DNA from: Stenotrophomonas sp. Ste86
Lineage (GTDB): Bacteria; Pseudomonadota; Gammaproteobacteria; Xanthomonadales; Xanthomonadaceae
Direction: 5' to 3'
Assembly (NCBI RefSeq): GCF_024519465.1
Contig: NZ_JALJRW010000026.1
Coordinates: 1 to 54,774, forward strand
Length of the DNA: 54,774 bases
Part shown: positions 35,683 through 44,318 of the stretch, one piece after another
Layout: every line of letters begins with the position of its first letter
How positions within the stretch are numbered: position 1 is the first letter of the stretch
The notes under the pieces: model-generated
Databases searched by the model: none
The model's input: the letters and a program-made list of their open reading frames with translations, nothing else
What the model was told of the DNA's origin: nothing
Program-made: the position numbers and the translations under genes

Positions 35683-36525
35683 ATGCACCGGTCGCCGCTG
35701 CCTGCGGCGGCGACCGGGCTGGGCCTGCGCCGCGCACTGCTGCAGACCCTGCGTGATGCCCCGGCCGGCGACCTCGACTTCCTCGAATGCGCCCCGGAAA
35801 ACTGGATCGGCGTGGGCGGCCCTGCCGGGGAGGCCCTGGCCGACCTCGCCCAGCGCTACCCGCTGAGCTGCCACGGCCTGTCCCTGTCGCTGGGCAGCAC
35901 CGCGCCGCTGGACACCCGACTGCTTGCACAGGTGGGCCGGTTCCTCGACCAGCACCGGGTACCGCTGTACAGCGAGCACCTCAGCTACTGCAGCGACGAT
36001 GGCCACCTTTACGACCTGCTGCCCATCCCCTTCACCGACGAAGCCGTGCACCACACCGCCGCACGCATCGCCCGCGTGCAGGATGTCCTGGGCCGGCGCA
36101 TCGCGGTGGAAAACGTCTCCTATTACCTGGCGCCGGAACCGGCCATGGACGAACTGGCCTTCACCAACGCCGTGCTGGCCGAAGCCAATTGCGACCTGCT
36201 GCTGGACGTCAACAACGTCTACGTCAACGCCTGCAACCATGGCTACGACGCCGACGCGTTCATCGCCGGCCTGCCCGCCGAGCGCATCGTCTGCCTGCAC
36301 GTGGCCGGCCACCTGGACGAAGCTGCGGACCTCAAGATAGACACCCACGGCAGCGCCGTGATCGATCCGGTCTGGGACCTGCTGGCCCGCACCTACGCGC
36401 GCATCGGTGCACGCCCCACCCTGCTCGAACGCGATTTCAACTTTCCGCCCTACCCCGAACTGCGCGACGAATTGCGCACCATCCGCCAGCTGATGGCCGC
36501 GCACGCAGGAGCCCACCATGAGTGA
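35683..36525 (+). CDS. bufB: DUF692 multinuclear non-haem iron oxidative enzyme (MNIO)
   Basis: A 280-residue TIM-barrel enzyme of the DUF692/MNIO family, which oxidises Cys in the partner precursor. Candidate iron ligands are in place: His64 (CHGLSLSLG), Glu98/His99 (SEHLSYC), Glu143/Asn144 (VENVSYYL), Asp175/Asn177 (LDVNNVYVN), His206 and His210 (HVAGHLD), Asp220/His222 (DTHGSAV) and Glu249 (LERDFN). ATG 35683 gives the family's usual length; a GTG at 35653 within the precursor gene is possible. It overlaps bufC by 8 nt (ATGAGTGA), so the two proteins are probably made together. Confidence 0.92.
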   Translation: MHRSPLPAAATGLGLRRALLQTLRDAPAGDLDFLECAPENWIGVGGPAGEALADLAQRYPLSCHGLSLSLGSTAPLDTRLLAQVGRFLDQHRVPLYSEHLSYCSDDGHLYDLLPIPFTDEAVHHTAARIARVQDVLGRRIAVENVSYYLAPEPAMDELAFTNAVLAEANCDLLLDVNNVYVNACNHGYDADAFIAGLPAERIVCLHVAGHLDEAADLKIDTHGSAVIDPVWDLLARTYARIGARPTLLERDFNFPPYPELRDELRTIRQLMAAHAGAHHE

Positions 36526-37273
36526 CGCACCGGCCCGCCTGCACGCCCAACAGCGGGCACTCACCACCCACCTGCGCGACCCGGCACAGGTGGCTCCGCC
36601 CGCCGGGCTGGACGCACGGCGCTTGGCGGTCTACCGGCGGTTGGTGTTCAACAACCTGCTGGGCCTGCTGGGCACCGGCTTTCCGGTCTGCGTGCAGCTG
36701 CTGGGCGATCCCGAGTGGACCGTGCTGGTAAGGCGCTTCGTGGCCGAACACCGCGCGCAGACCCCGCTGTTTACTGAACTGGCCGCCGAGTTCGTGCAGT
36801 GGCTGCAGGTCCAGCCGACGCTGCCACACCCGGCGCTGGCCGAACTGGCGCACTACGAGTGGGTGGAAACCGCGTTGTACCAGCTCGATGCCCAGCCGCT
36901 GCCGGCCACGCCCGGGCTGGACCCGATGCACGTCCCCCTGCTGCGCTCGCCGTTGGCGTGGCCGCTGCTGTACCACTGGCCGGTGCACCGGCTGGGCAGC
37001 GACGACGCTCCCCACACACCAGGTGACGACCCCACCGGGCTGCTGGTGCGGCGTGACCCGGATGGGCAGGTGCGTTTTGCGACCATCAGCCCGATGGCCG
37101 CGCACTTGCTGGAACAGATCGGCCAGCAGCCCGGCCATGCCGGCACGTGGCACCTGCAGCAACTTGCACGCGCCCACGGCCTGCCCGCCGATGCGCTGCT
37201 CGCCCCCGGGTCAGCATTGCTGCACCAGTTCCAGGACAGCGGCGTGATCGGCCCGGCCCCTCCCGCTTCTTGA
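36518..37273 (+). CDS. bufC: DUF2063 partner protein of the MNIO enzyme
   Basis: A 251-residue protein with the N-terminal DUF2063 helical domain ([42 protein letters not shown]) and a C-terminal part ([30 protein letters not shown]) likely to recognise the precursor. In Hvf/bufferin systems this protein forms a complex with the DUF692 enzyme and is needed for modification. The ATG overlaps bufB. No signal peptide, consistent with action in the cytoplasm before export. Confidence 0.9.
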   Translation: MSDAPARLHAQQRALTTHLRDPAQVAPPAGLDARRLAVYRRLVFNNLLGLLGTGFPVCVQLLGDPEWTVLVRRFVAEHRAQTPLFTELAAEFVQWLQVQPTLPHPALAELAHYEWVETALYQLDAQPLPATPGLDPMHVPLLRSPLAWPLLYHWPVHRLGSDDAPHTPGDDPTGLLVRRDPDGQVRFATISPMAAHLLEQIGQQPGHAGTWHLQQLARAHGLPADALLAPGSALLHQFQDSGVIGPAPPAS

Positions 37274-37296
37274 TCCCCCAACCAAGGATTCCGTTG

Positions 37297-37806
37297 ATGA
37301 AGACACCGTATCTGGCCGCCCTGCGCGGCCGGCTGGACCCGCTCGGCCCGTGGATTGCCCCGCTTGGCCTGCGCCTTCTGCTGGCTTGGGAGTATTTCGA
37401 ATCCGGCCGCGAGAAACTGCACGGCAGCAACTGGTTCGGCGAGCTGCAGCAGGCGTTCCCGTTTCCCTTCGACCAGGTACCGGCCAGCGTCAACTGGCAG
37501 CTGGCCACGTGGTTCGAACTGGTGGGCGCGGCCTGCCTGCTGGTCGGCCTGGGCACGCGCATGGCCGCCAGCAGCCTGCTGGTTCTGACCGTGGTGGCCA
37601 CCGCCGCCGTGCATTGGCCCATGCACTGGGACGGGCTGGGCGAGTTGGCCATGGGTTATGCCATTACCGACCAGGGCTTTGGCAACTTCAAGCTGCCCGT
37701 ATTGTTTATGGCCATGCTGCTGCCGCTGGTCCTGCAAGGGGCCGGCCCGCTGAGCCTGGACCGGTTGCTGCAGCGCTGTCTGGCACGCACGCCTTCGCTG
37801 GCCTGA
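37297..37806 (+). CDS. DoxX-family membrane protein of the bufferin operon
   Basis: A 169-residue protein with four hydrophobic segments and the DoxX pattern ([20 protein letters not shown] near the N-terminus). DoxX proteins are common companions of DUF692/DUF2063 genes; their role is unknown, with suggested links to respiratory or redox chemistry. AAGGA precedes the ATG at 37297, 23 nt after bufC, so it is probably the last gene of this operon. Confidence 0.87.
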   Translation: MKTPYLAALRGRLDPLGPWIAPLGLRLLLAWEYFESGREKLHGSNWFGELQQAFPFPFDQVPASVNWQLATWFELVGAACLLVGLGTRMAASSLLVLTVVATAAVHWPMHWDGLGELAMGYAITDQGFGNFKLPVLFMAMLLPLVLQGAGPLSLDRLLQRCLARTPSLA

Positions 37807-37834
37807 GCGCGGGGGGCGTACAGTCCCCCTCTGC

Positions 37835-37840
37835 TAGAAT
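37835..37840 (+). promoter_or_regulatory. TAGAAT box immediately before rnt
   Basis: TAGAAT ends 6 nt before the rnt ATG. If it is the -10 element, transcription begins at or next to the A of ATG, giving a leaderless mRNA; no ribosome-binding site is present in the gap. A matching -35 is not evident. Confidence 0.4.
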
Positions 37841-37846
37841 CGCCGC

Positions 37847-38500
37847 ATGACAGATGCCGCCTTGCCCCCCACCGCCGCTCCGGCGCCTGCTGCCCCGGCA
37901 GTGAACCTGGCCATGTCCCAGCGCTTCCGCGGCTTCCTGCCGGTAGTGATCGACGTGGAGACCGGTGGCTTCGACTGCAACCGCAATGCGCTGCTCGAAA
38001 TCGCCGCCGTGCCGATCGAAATGGACGACAACGGCCTGCTCTACCCCGGCCAGACCGCCAGCGCCCACGTGATTCCGGCCGAAGGGCTGGAGATCGACCC
38101 GAAGTCGCTGGAGATCACCGGCATCATCCTGGACCACCCGTTCCGCCTGGCCAAATCCGAAAAGGACGCGCTGGACCACATCTTCGCCCCGGTCCGCGCG
38201 GCAGTGAAGAAATACGGCTGCCAGCGCGCGATCCTGGTCGGCCACAACGCGCACTTCGACCTCGGCTTCGTCAATGCCGCGGTCAACCGCGTGGGCCACA
38301 AGCGCAATCCGTTCCATCCCTTCAGCGTGTTCGACACCGTCACCATGGCCGGCATCGCCTATGGCCAGACCGTGCTCGCGCGTGCGGCCGCCGCCGCAGG
38401 CCTGGGCTGGGACGCCGACGAAGCACACAGCGCGGTGTACGACACCGAGCAGACCGCCAAGCTGTTTTGCACCATCGCCAACGCGTGGCCGCGACCGTAG
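37847..38500 (+). CDS. rnt: Ribonuclease T
   Basis: DEDD-family 3'-5' exoribonuclease that trims tRNA and other stable RNA 3' ends. The 217-residue product has the exonuclease motifs [20 protein letters not shown] (Exo I), [13 protein letters not shown] (Exo II) and the His-Asp motif [15 protein letters not shown] (Exo III). An Ala/Pro-rich N-terminal stretch of about 22 residues precedes the core; MSQRFRGF at residue 23 is a possible alternative start. The TAG stop at 38498-38500 is the TAG of a REP GTAG. Confidence 0.95.
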   Translation: MTDAALPPTAAPAPAAPAVNLAMSQRFRGFLPVVIDVETGGFDCNRNALLEIAAVPIEMDDNGLLYPGQTASAHVIPAEGLEIDPKSLEITGIILDHPFRLAKSEKDALDHIFAPVRAAVKKYGCQRAILVGHNAHFDLGFVNAAVNRVGHKRNPFHPFSVFDTVTMAGIAYGQTVLARAAAAAGLGWDADEAHSAVYDTEQTAKLFCTIANAWPRP

Positions 38501-38815
38501 AGCCGACCGTTGGTCGGCTGCTCTCAAGCGCGGCACATACCCCCCGAAGGTAGAGCCGACCGTTGGTCGGCTGCTCTCAAGCGCCAACCGCCTGCACACC
38601 ACCCATCGCGTGCAGCCGACCAACGGTCGGCTCTACCGAGGTGTCGATCATCGCGTGCAGCCGACCAACGGTCGGCTCTACCGGGGTGTCGATCATCGCG
38701 CGCAGCCGACCAACGGTCGGCTCTACCGATGTGTCGATCATCGCGTGCAGCCGACCAACGGTCGGCTCTACCGGGTGTCGATCATCGCGTGCAGCCGACC
38801 AACGGTCGGCTCTAC
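38497..38815. repeat. Array of seven SMAG/REP palindromes
   Basis: Two direct units (38497-38519, 38550-38572) are followed by five inverted units (starting 38614, 38659, 38704, 38749, 38793; period 45,45,45,44 nt). All have the same stem GCCGACC / GGTCGGC. The spacers between the inverted units are nearly identical (GTGTCGATCATCGCG), so the array grew by tandem duplication. It fills the 311-nt gap between convergent rnt and the diguanylate cyclase gene, and its outermost GTAGs form the stop codons of both. Confidence 0.9.
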
Positions 38816-41800
38816 CCGATCGCGGTGCGGTCGCGCCCCTCGCTCTTGGCCCGGTACAACGCGCGATCGGCGCGCTGATACAGCAGCATCGGGGTGCGGT
38901 CGGCCGCATCCAGCTCGACCAGGCCGGCACTGAAGGTCACCTTCAGGCCGGGCACGCCGGCCCAGTCCGGATGGTCATGGAACAGCCCGCGCAGGCGTGC
39001 GCAGACCTGCGCCGCTTCGGCCAGCCGGGTGTCATTGAGCAGCAGGGTGAACTCTTCGCCGCCGGTACGCGCCGGCATGTCCGAGTCGCGGCAGGCCGAG
39101 GCGATCACCCGCGCCACTTCCACCAGCACCAGGTCGCCGACGCTGTGGCTGTGCTGGTCGTTGACCTCCTTGAAGTGGTCGATGTCCAGGACCACCAGGC
39201 ACAACGGATGGCCGCTGCGCTGGGAGCGAGCGAAATCGCGCGCCAGCGCTTCGTCGAACGCGCGCCGGTTGGGCAGCCCGGTCAACGCATCCTCGCGCGC
39301 CTGCCGCCCGAACTGCTCGGCCTGCACTGCCAGCCGGTCGGCCAGCTCGGTTTTTTCCTGGTTCAAGGCCTGCAGGTTGACCGTCTGCGCCTGCAGGTCG
39401 CGGGTGGCCTCGTCGACCATCCGCGCCAGGCGGATATTGCTGGCCTTGTAGCGGTTGATCAGATAGCGGTACAGCGCGATCAGCCCGGCCACCAACAGCA
39501 GCACGCCGATCAGCTGCACCGTGCGCCGCTGCCACAGGAACGGTTCAACGGTGAACTCCCATACTGCCTCGCTGTCGCTCCAGCTGCCGCCGGGATGCGC
39601 CGCGGACACGTGCAGGGTGTAGTTGCCCGGCGGCAGGCCGACGAATTCGACGCTGCGCTGCTGGCCGCGTTCGATCCAGCCATTGTCCAGCCCGGTCAGC
39701 TTGGTGCGGTAACGGATCCGCTCGGACATCAGGTAGCTCAAGCCCACATAGCTCACGCTGAGTCGACGCCCGCCGGGGATGCTGTTGTGGTCGCTGCCCT
39801 GCCAGTGCAGCGGCTTGCCATCGACCAGTACGTTCTCGATCACCGCCGGGGGTGCCAGCCGCTCGCGGAAGCGCTGCAGACGCAGCGGGTCGACGGTGCT
39901 CAGGCCGCCGGCGGTGACCACCCAGAACGTGCCGTCCTGGCGCAGGATCGCCGACGGCCCGGAGCTGCCGTTGGCCTGCGAGTTGGCCATGCCATCGATC
40001 TCGTTGTAATGCTCGACCTCGATCCGCTGGGCACGGCCATCGGCGACCTGGTTGAGCATGGCCATGTCGGTGCGCAGGACCCCGCGGTTGCTGCTGATCC
40101 AGACGTTGCCGACCCGGTCGGGCACCAGTTGGAACACCGTGTCCACCGGCATGCCCTGCTCCAACCCGACCCGCGCCAGCGTGCCGTCCTCCCAGCGGTA
40201 CAGGCCACGATCGCTGCTGATCCACATCGCATCGTCGATCTGCTGGAAGCCGAACACGCTGCGGCCACCGCCCAGCGGGGCCAGGTCGATGCTCTGCACG
40301 CGATCACCGCGCAGCACCTTGATCCCTTCGATGGTGCCGATCCACAACGCGCCATCGGCGTCGTGTGTCATCGCAGTGATCAGCCCACCGGGCATTCCGG
40401 GCATGTCGGGCACGTGCACGCCGTTGCCGTCGATCCGCACCACACCCTTCTGGGTACCGGCCCACACCGCGCCGGCGCGGTCCACGCTCATCGCGCGGAT
40501 GTTGCCGCCCGGCAGCCCGTCGGCGGTGCCGTAGAACCGCCGCGTGCGGCCCTGTGCATCCAGCCGGAACACGCCATCGCCGAAGGTGCCTACCCACAGG
40601 TCGCCGTCATGGTCCTGGGCCAGGCTCAGCACCGAAGGCGTCTTGCCGCCGCTGTTGTGCAATGCAACCGGTACGAACCGGCCCTGCGCATCGCGACGGT
40701 CCAGGCCGTTGGCGCTGCCGATCCACAGTTGCCGATTCTGGTCTTCCAGCACCGTGCGTACGTAATCGCCACTGAGTCCATCGCGCTCGGTAAAGCTGCT
40801 GAACAAGGTTTCGCGCAGGCGGTACAAACCGCCGTTGGCGCCCACCCAGATGCTGCCCTCGGCATCTTCGCGCAGGCTGACCACCCGTCCGCCCGGCAGC
40901 GACAACCCGTTCGGCAGGCGCTCCAGCCCGTGCCGCGACAGCCGCAGCAGGCCCTGGTTCTCGGTACCCAGCCACAGGTCGCCATGTCGGTCCTGCAGCA
41001 TCGCGGTGATATGCATCACCCCGGGCAGGCGGTGCTGCAACTGCGGCAGCCCATCCTGCATGCGGTAGACGCGCTCGCCGGCGACGATCCACATCACCCC
41101 GTCCGGGGCGCGGTATGGCCAGACCAGGCCACGGCCCAGCCCGAAACTCTCCGGCGCGCGCCGCAGCACGCCGTCGTTGTCGCGCACCACCAGCCCGTCC
41201 AGCGTGCCCACCCAGACCCGGTCCTGCGCGTCCACCACCAGCTTGGTGAAGCTCATCGCCATCGGCACGTCGGCCGGCGGCTTCTGGTACTGGAAGGTCC
41301 CGTCCGGGCCGAGGCTGCCGATGCCCTGGCCTTCATACAGCAGCCACAGCCGCCCATGGCTGTCCATCTGCATCGCCTGGATCAGCACCTCCGGCGCGCC
41401 CGGTGCGTGTTCGAACACCTGCCAGCGTCCATCCGCGCCACGCCGGGTGACGTTGCCGCGCGAGTCGCTGATCCACAGCGCACCGGCACGGTCGACGAAC
41501 AGCGCGCCAACACCGTTGTCGCGCAGGCCCGGCTTGGTGCTGCGGTCGAACACGGTGAAATCCAGCCCGTTGTAGCGCACCAGGCCTTCCCAGGTGGCGA
41601 ACCACAAATGCCCTTCCGGGGTCTGGGCGATGTCGCGCAGCGAGTTGTGCGGCAGGCCGTTGCGCGAGGTCCACACATCGGTGGCGTAATCGCGCAGCGG
41701 CGGGGGGCCGTCCTGCGCCGACAGCGGCCACGGCAGTGCGCAGCACAGGCACAGCCACAACAGGGCTGCGCCGAGACGCCGATGGACACTGCGTTGCACC

Positions 41801-41835
41801 GGCCGCCACCGGCTACCGCACCCCGCTTGGCTCAT
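38812..41835 (-). CDS. Propeller-sensor diguanylate cyclase (Reg_prop / Y_Y_Y / GGDEF)
   Basis: A 1007-residue membrane sensor. A signal-anchor (LGAALLWLCLCCALPWPLSA) is followed by a periplasmic region of two-component-regulator propeller repeats (e.g. DVWTSRNGLPHNSLRDIAQT, GHLWFATWEGLVRYNG, GAVWAGTQKGVVRIDGNG), a Y_Y_Y domain (YRTKLTGLDNGWIERG), one transmembrane helix (TVQLIGVLLLVAGLIALYRY), a short coiled coil and a C-terminal GGDEF domain. The active site is GGEEF and an inhibitory RxxD site (RDSD) lies five residues before it, so it should make cyclic di-GMP with feedback control. Stop codon TAG comes from a REP. Confidence 0.92.
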   Translation of the reverse strand: MSQAGCGSRWRPVQRSVHRRLGAALLWLCLCCALPWPLSAQDGPPPLRDYATDVWTSRNGLPHNSLRDIAQTPEGHLWFATWEGLVRYNGLDFTVFDRSTKPGLRDNGVGALFVDRAGALWISDSRGNVTRRGADGRWQVFEHAPGAPEVLIQAMQMDSHGRLWLLYEGQGIGSLGPDGTFQYQKPPADVPMAMSFTKLVVDAQDRVWVGTLDGLVVRDNDGVLRRAPESFGLGRGLVWPYRAPDGVMWIVAGERVYRMQDGLPQLQHRLPGVMHITAMLQDRHGDLWLGTENQGLLRLSRHGLERLPNGLSLPGGRVVSLREDAEGSIWVGANGGLYRLRETLFSSFTERDGLSGDYVRTVLEDQNRQLWIGSANGLDRRDAQGRFVPVALHNSGGKTPSVLSLAQDHDGDLWVGTFGDGVFRLDAQGRTRRFYGTADGLPGGNIRAMSVDRAGAVWAGTQKGVVRIDGNGVHVPDMPGMPGGLITAMTHDADGALWIGTIEGIKVLRGDRVQSIDLAPLGGGRSVFGFQQIDDAMWISSDRGLYRWEDGTLARVGLEQGMPVDTVFQLVPDRVGNVWISSNRGVLRTDMAMLNQVADGRAQRIEVEHYNEIDGMANSQANGSSGPSAILRQDGTFWVVTAGGLSTVDPLRLQRFRERLAPPAVIENVLVDGKPLHWQGSDHNSIPGGRRLSVSYVGLSYLMSERIRYRTKLTGLDNGWIERGQQRSVEFVGLPPGNYTLHVSAAHPGGSWSDSEAVWEFTVEPFLWQRRTVQLIGVLLLVAGLIALYRYLINRYKASNIRLARMVDEATRDLQAQTVNLQALNQEKTELADRLAVQAEQFGRQAREDALTGLPNRRAFDEALARDFARSQRSGHPLCLVVLDIDHFKEVNDQHSHSVGDLVLVEVARVIASACRDSDMPARTGGEEFTLLLNDTRLAEAAQVCARLRGLFHDHPDWAGVPGLKVTFSAGLVELDAADRTPMLLYQRADRALYRAKSEGRDRTAIG

Positions 41836-41988
41836 CCGTTAGGACCAGCCAGGAAACGGGCGGGAGGCCGTGCGACGGGCGGCGGTGCACTGGACTTGCA
41901 AGCGACGGGGAAAGGCGCGCTCATGCGAAAGTAAGCGGGTGGGGTTGCCCATAGTAGGCAAAACCACGCCGCTTTGTGTCGAGAGCGC

Positions 41989-43392
41989 TCAGCCCGGACG
42001 GCTGCCCGCCGCGCGCAGGCTCGCCGGCCACTCCACCACCGCCTCCAGCCCGCCCAGCGGATGGTTGCGCAGCGCCAGCCGCGCGCCATCCTTCTCGGCC
42101 AGCGCCCGCGCGATGGTCAGGCCCAGCCCGGCGCCGCCGGTTTCGCGCGAGCGCGAGGTCTCCAGCCGCACGAACGGGTCGAACACCGCCTCCAGCTCGT
42201 CGTCTGCCAGGCCGGGTCCCCGGTCGCGGATGCGCACCACCACCTTGTCCGCGTCCTGCTCCACGCTGACCCGCGCCGACTGGCCGTAGGTCACCGCGTT
42301 GTCCACCAGGTTGGAAAACAGCCGATGCATGGCCAGCGGCCGCAGCATCAACACCGCGCCGCTGGGCTCGTCGAAACGCACGTCGGCGCCGGCTTCCACG
42401 GCGTCTTCGACGATGCTCTCCAGCAGCGAATCCAGGTCCAGCGCTGCACGTTGCTCGGCACTTTCGGCACTGCGCGCCAGCTCCAGGCCCTCGCGGATCA
42501 GCGCCTGCATCGCGGCCAGATCGCCGATCAGGCGCTCGCGCAGGGCGTCATCGGTGACGTTCTCCAGGCGCAGGCGCAGCCGGGTGACCGGCGTCTGCAG
42601 GTCGTGGGTGATCGCCGCCAACATCTGGGTGCGCTCGCCGAGGTGCCGCTGCAGGCGTTTCTGCATCGCGTTGAAGGCTTCGGCGGCGCGCTTGACCTCC
42701 AGTGGCCCGGTCACCGGCATCGGCGCGCCCTGCAGGTCGTCGCCCAGCGCGGCGGCCGCCGAGGCAAGCCGCTGCAATGGCGCACTGGCCATCCGCGCAA
42801 CCACGTAGGCCAGCACCGCGATGGCCATCACCAGCAGGGTCAGGAACAGCGGGTCCACCGCCAGGATGCCGTTGTGCGCCACCGCCGGCGAGTCCAGCGC
42901 CAGCTGCAGCGGCGTGCCATCGCTCAGGCGCAGCGCCACCATCCGGCACTTGGGCGGGATGAAGGCCGGATCGCGCTCGCGCGGTGGGCCGTTGCGCGGT
43001 TTCTTCGGGTGCGGCAGTTCGGGCAGACGCGGCAGGCACGAACGGAACGAGGTAAAGGCGACCTGGCTGCTCGACACCGGCCCCGGCCGGTCATCCAGGA
43101 CCTCCATCAGCGCGGCATCCGGCGGACCTACCCGTGCGCCCGGCGGCAGCCGCCGCACGCTCGGACCACCGCTGTCGAGCAGCCGGTCGCGCAGCTCGGG
43201 ATTGCCATCGAGCATGTTGACGAAGCCCTGCAGGCGGTCGGCGATGCGGTTGAGATTCTGCCGCTCGAACTCCTGCTGCCGCTTGGCACTGGCCAGCATG
43301 GTCGCGCCGATCGCCGCCACGCTCATGCCCAGCAGCAGGATCAGGAACAGGCGCCCGACCATCGAGGCGAAGAACCGGCCCAGGCGTTTCAT
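41989..43392 (-). CDS. macS: Sensor histidine kinase MacS
   Basis: A 467-residue membrane kinase: transmembrane helices at about 13-33 and 181-200 bracket a periplasmic sensor domain with an unusual Pro/Arg-rich stretch, then HAMP, a dimerisation domain with phospho-His263 (ITHDLQTPVTRLR), and an ATPase domain with N box (NLVDNAVTYG), G1 (RDRGPGL) and G2 (GGAGLGL). It is coded with its response regulator (ATGA overlap) divergently from macABC, as the macRS pair in S. maltophilia. Probable input is envelope or antimicrobial stress; not shown by sequence. Confidence 0.92.
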   Translation of the reverse strand: MKRLGRFFASMVGRLFLILLLGMSVAAIGATMLASAKRQQEFERQNLNRIADRLQGFVNMLDGNPELRDRLLDSGGPSVRRLPPGARVGPPDAALMEVLDDRPGPVSSSQVAFTSFRSCLPRLPELPHPKKPRNGPPRERDPAFIPPKCRMVALRLSDGTPLQLALDSPAVAHNGILAVDPLFLTLLVMAIAVLAYVVARMASAPLQRLASAAAALGDDLQGAPMPVTGPLEVKRAAEAFNAMQKRLQRHLGERTQMLAAITHDLQTPVTRLRLRLENVTDDALRERLIGDLAAMQALIREGLELARSAESAEQRAALDLDSLLESIVEDAVEAGADVRFDEPSGAVLMLRPLAMHRLFSNLVDNAVTYGQSARVSVEQDADKVVVRIRDRGPGLADDELEAVFDPFVRLETSRSRETGGAGLGLTIARALAEKDGARLALRNHPLGGLEAVVEWPASLRAAGSRPG

Positions 43393-44117
43393 TCCAGGGT
43401 AACTGCCGTGGCCAGCACATAGCCTTCGTTGCGCACGGTCTTGATCAGCCCATCGCTGCCACCGTCATCGGCCAGCTTGTTGCGCAGCCGGCTGACCTGC
43501 AGGTCGATCGCCCGATCCTGCGATTCATAGCTGCGGCCACTGCTCAGCGCCACCAGCTGTTCGCGCGAGAGGACCTTGTTGGCATGCCCGACAAACACCC
43601 GCAGCAAGCGGAACTCCGCCCCGGACAGCACCACCACGCGGCCATCGGGATCAAGCAGGTGGCGATGCTCCAGGTCGAAGATCCACTGCGAGAAGCGTGC
43701 CCGGCGGATCGCCAGCGGCTCCAGGTTGGCCGGCAGCGCTTCGGTACGGCGCAGCACGTTGCGGATGCGCGCCAGCAGCTCGCGCGGCTCGAACGGCTTG
43801 CCGAGGTAGTCGTCGGCGCCCATCTCCAGGCCCAGCACGCGGTCGATCGGCTCGCTGCGTGCGGTGAGCATGATCACCGGCGTGCTAGACCGCGCGCGCA
43901 GATCGCGACACAGGGTCAGGCCATCTTCGCGTGGCAGGTTGAGGTCGAGCACGATCAGGTCCACGTGCTCGCGCTCGAGGACCTGGCGCATGGCCTGTCC
44001 ATCGCTGGCGGTACTGACCTGGTAGCCGGCGCGGCCGAGTTGTTCGGCCAGCAGCTGGCGGATGTCGTGGTCGTCGTCGACGATCAGCAGTCGATGCATC
44101 GGATTGGGAGTCTCCAT
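43389..44117 (-). CDS. macR: OmpR-family response regulator MacR
   Basis: A 242-residue regulator: receiver domain with acidic pocket (VDDDHD), phospho-acceptor Asp58 (LIVLDLNLPREDGL) and Lys in YLGKPFEP; C-terminal winged helix (ALSSGRSYESQDRAIDLQVS, RLRNKLADDGGSDGLIKTVR). Two starts are possible: 44117 (METPNPMHRLL) and 44099 (MHRLL); the latter has GGAGA upstream and matches the usual family N-terminus. It overlaps the kinase gene by ATGA and is divergent from macA across 201 nt, so it probably controls its own pair, macABC or both. Confidence 0.93.
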   Translation of the reverse strand: METPNPMHRLLIVDDDHDIRQLLAEQLGRAGYQVSTASDGQAMRQVLEREHVDLIVLDLNLPREDGLTLCRDLRARSSTPVIMLTARSEPIDRVLGLEMGADDYLGKPFEPRELLARIRNVLRRTEALPANLEPLAIRRARFSQWIFDLEHRHLLDPDGRVVVLSGAEFRLLRVFVGHANKVLSREQLVALSSGRSYESQDRAIDLQVSRLRNKLADDGGSDGLIKTVRNEGYVLATAVTLE

Positions 44118-44318
44118 GCGGCCATGATCCCCTGTCGGGAGCTGAACCGCATCCAGTGGTTTGCGTACGCATGTTTCAAAGCAGGCAACAGACACACGGC
44201 GACATACAAAAGCAGGCCTTTGGTTACCTCGCGACACAGGGCGAGTGTTGAGCCGCACGGGTGCGGTCTTCACAATGCTGACAACGCCGCATCCCGGCCT
44301 GCCGAGTAGACGATCATC

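Noticed and set aside
38614..38815. CRISPR-like regular array of 23-nt palindromic repeats
   Set aside because: Spacers are almost identical, the repeats are REP palindromes found singly elsewhere in the window, and no cas genes are present.
38563..41934. 1123-codon open frame antisense to the propeller GGDEF gene
   Set aside because: Shadow of a convincing multi-domain protein on the other strand; its N-terminal part is translated REP repeats.
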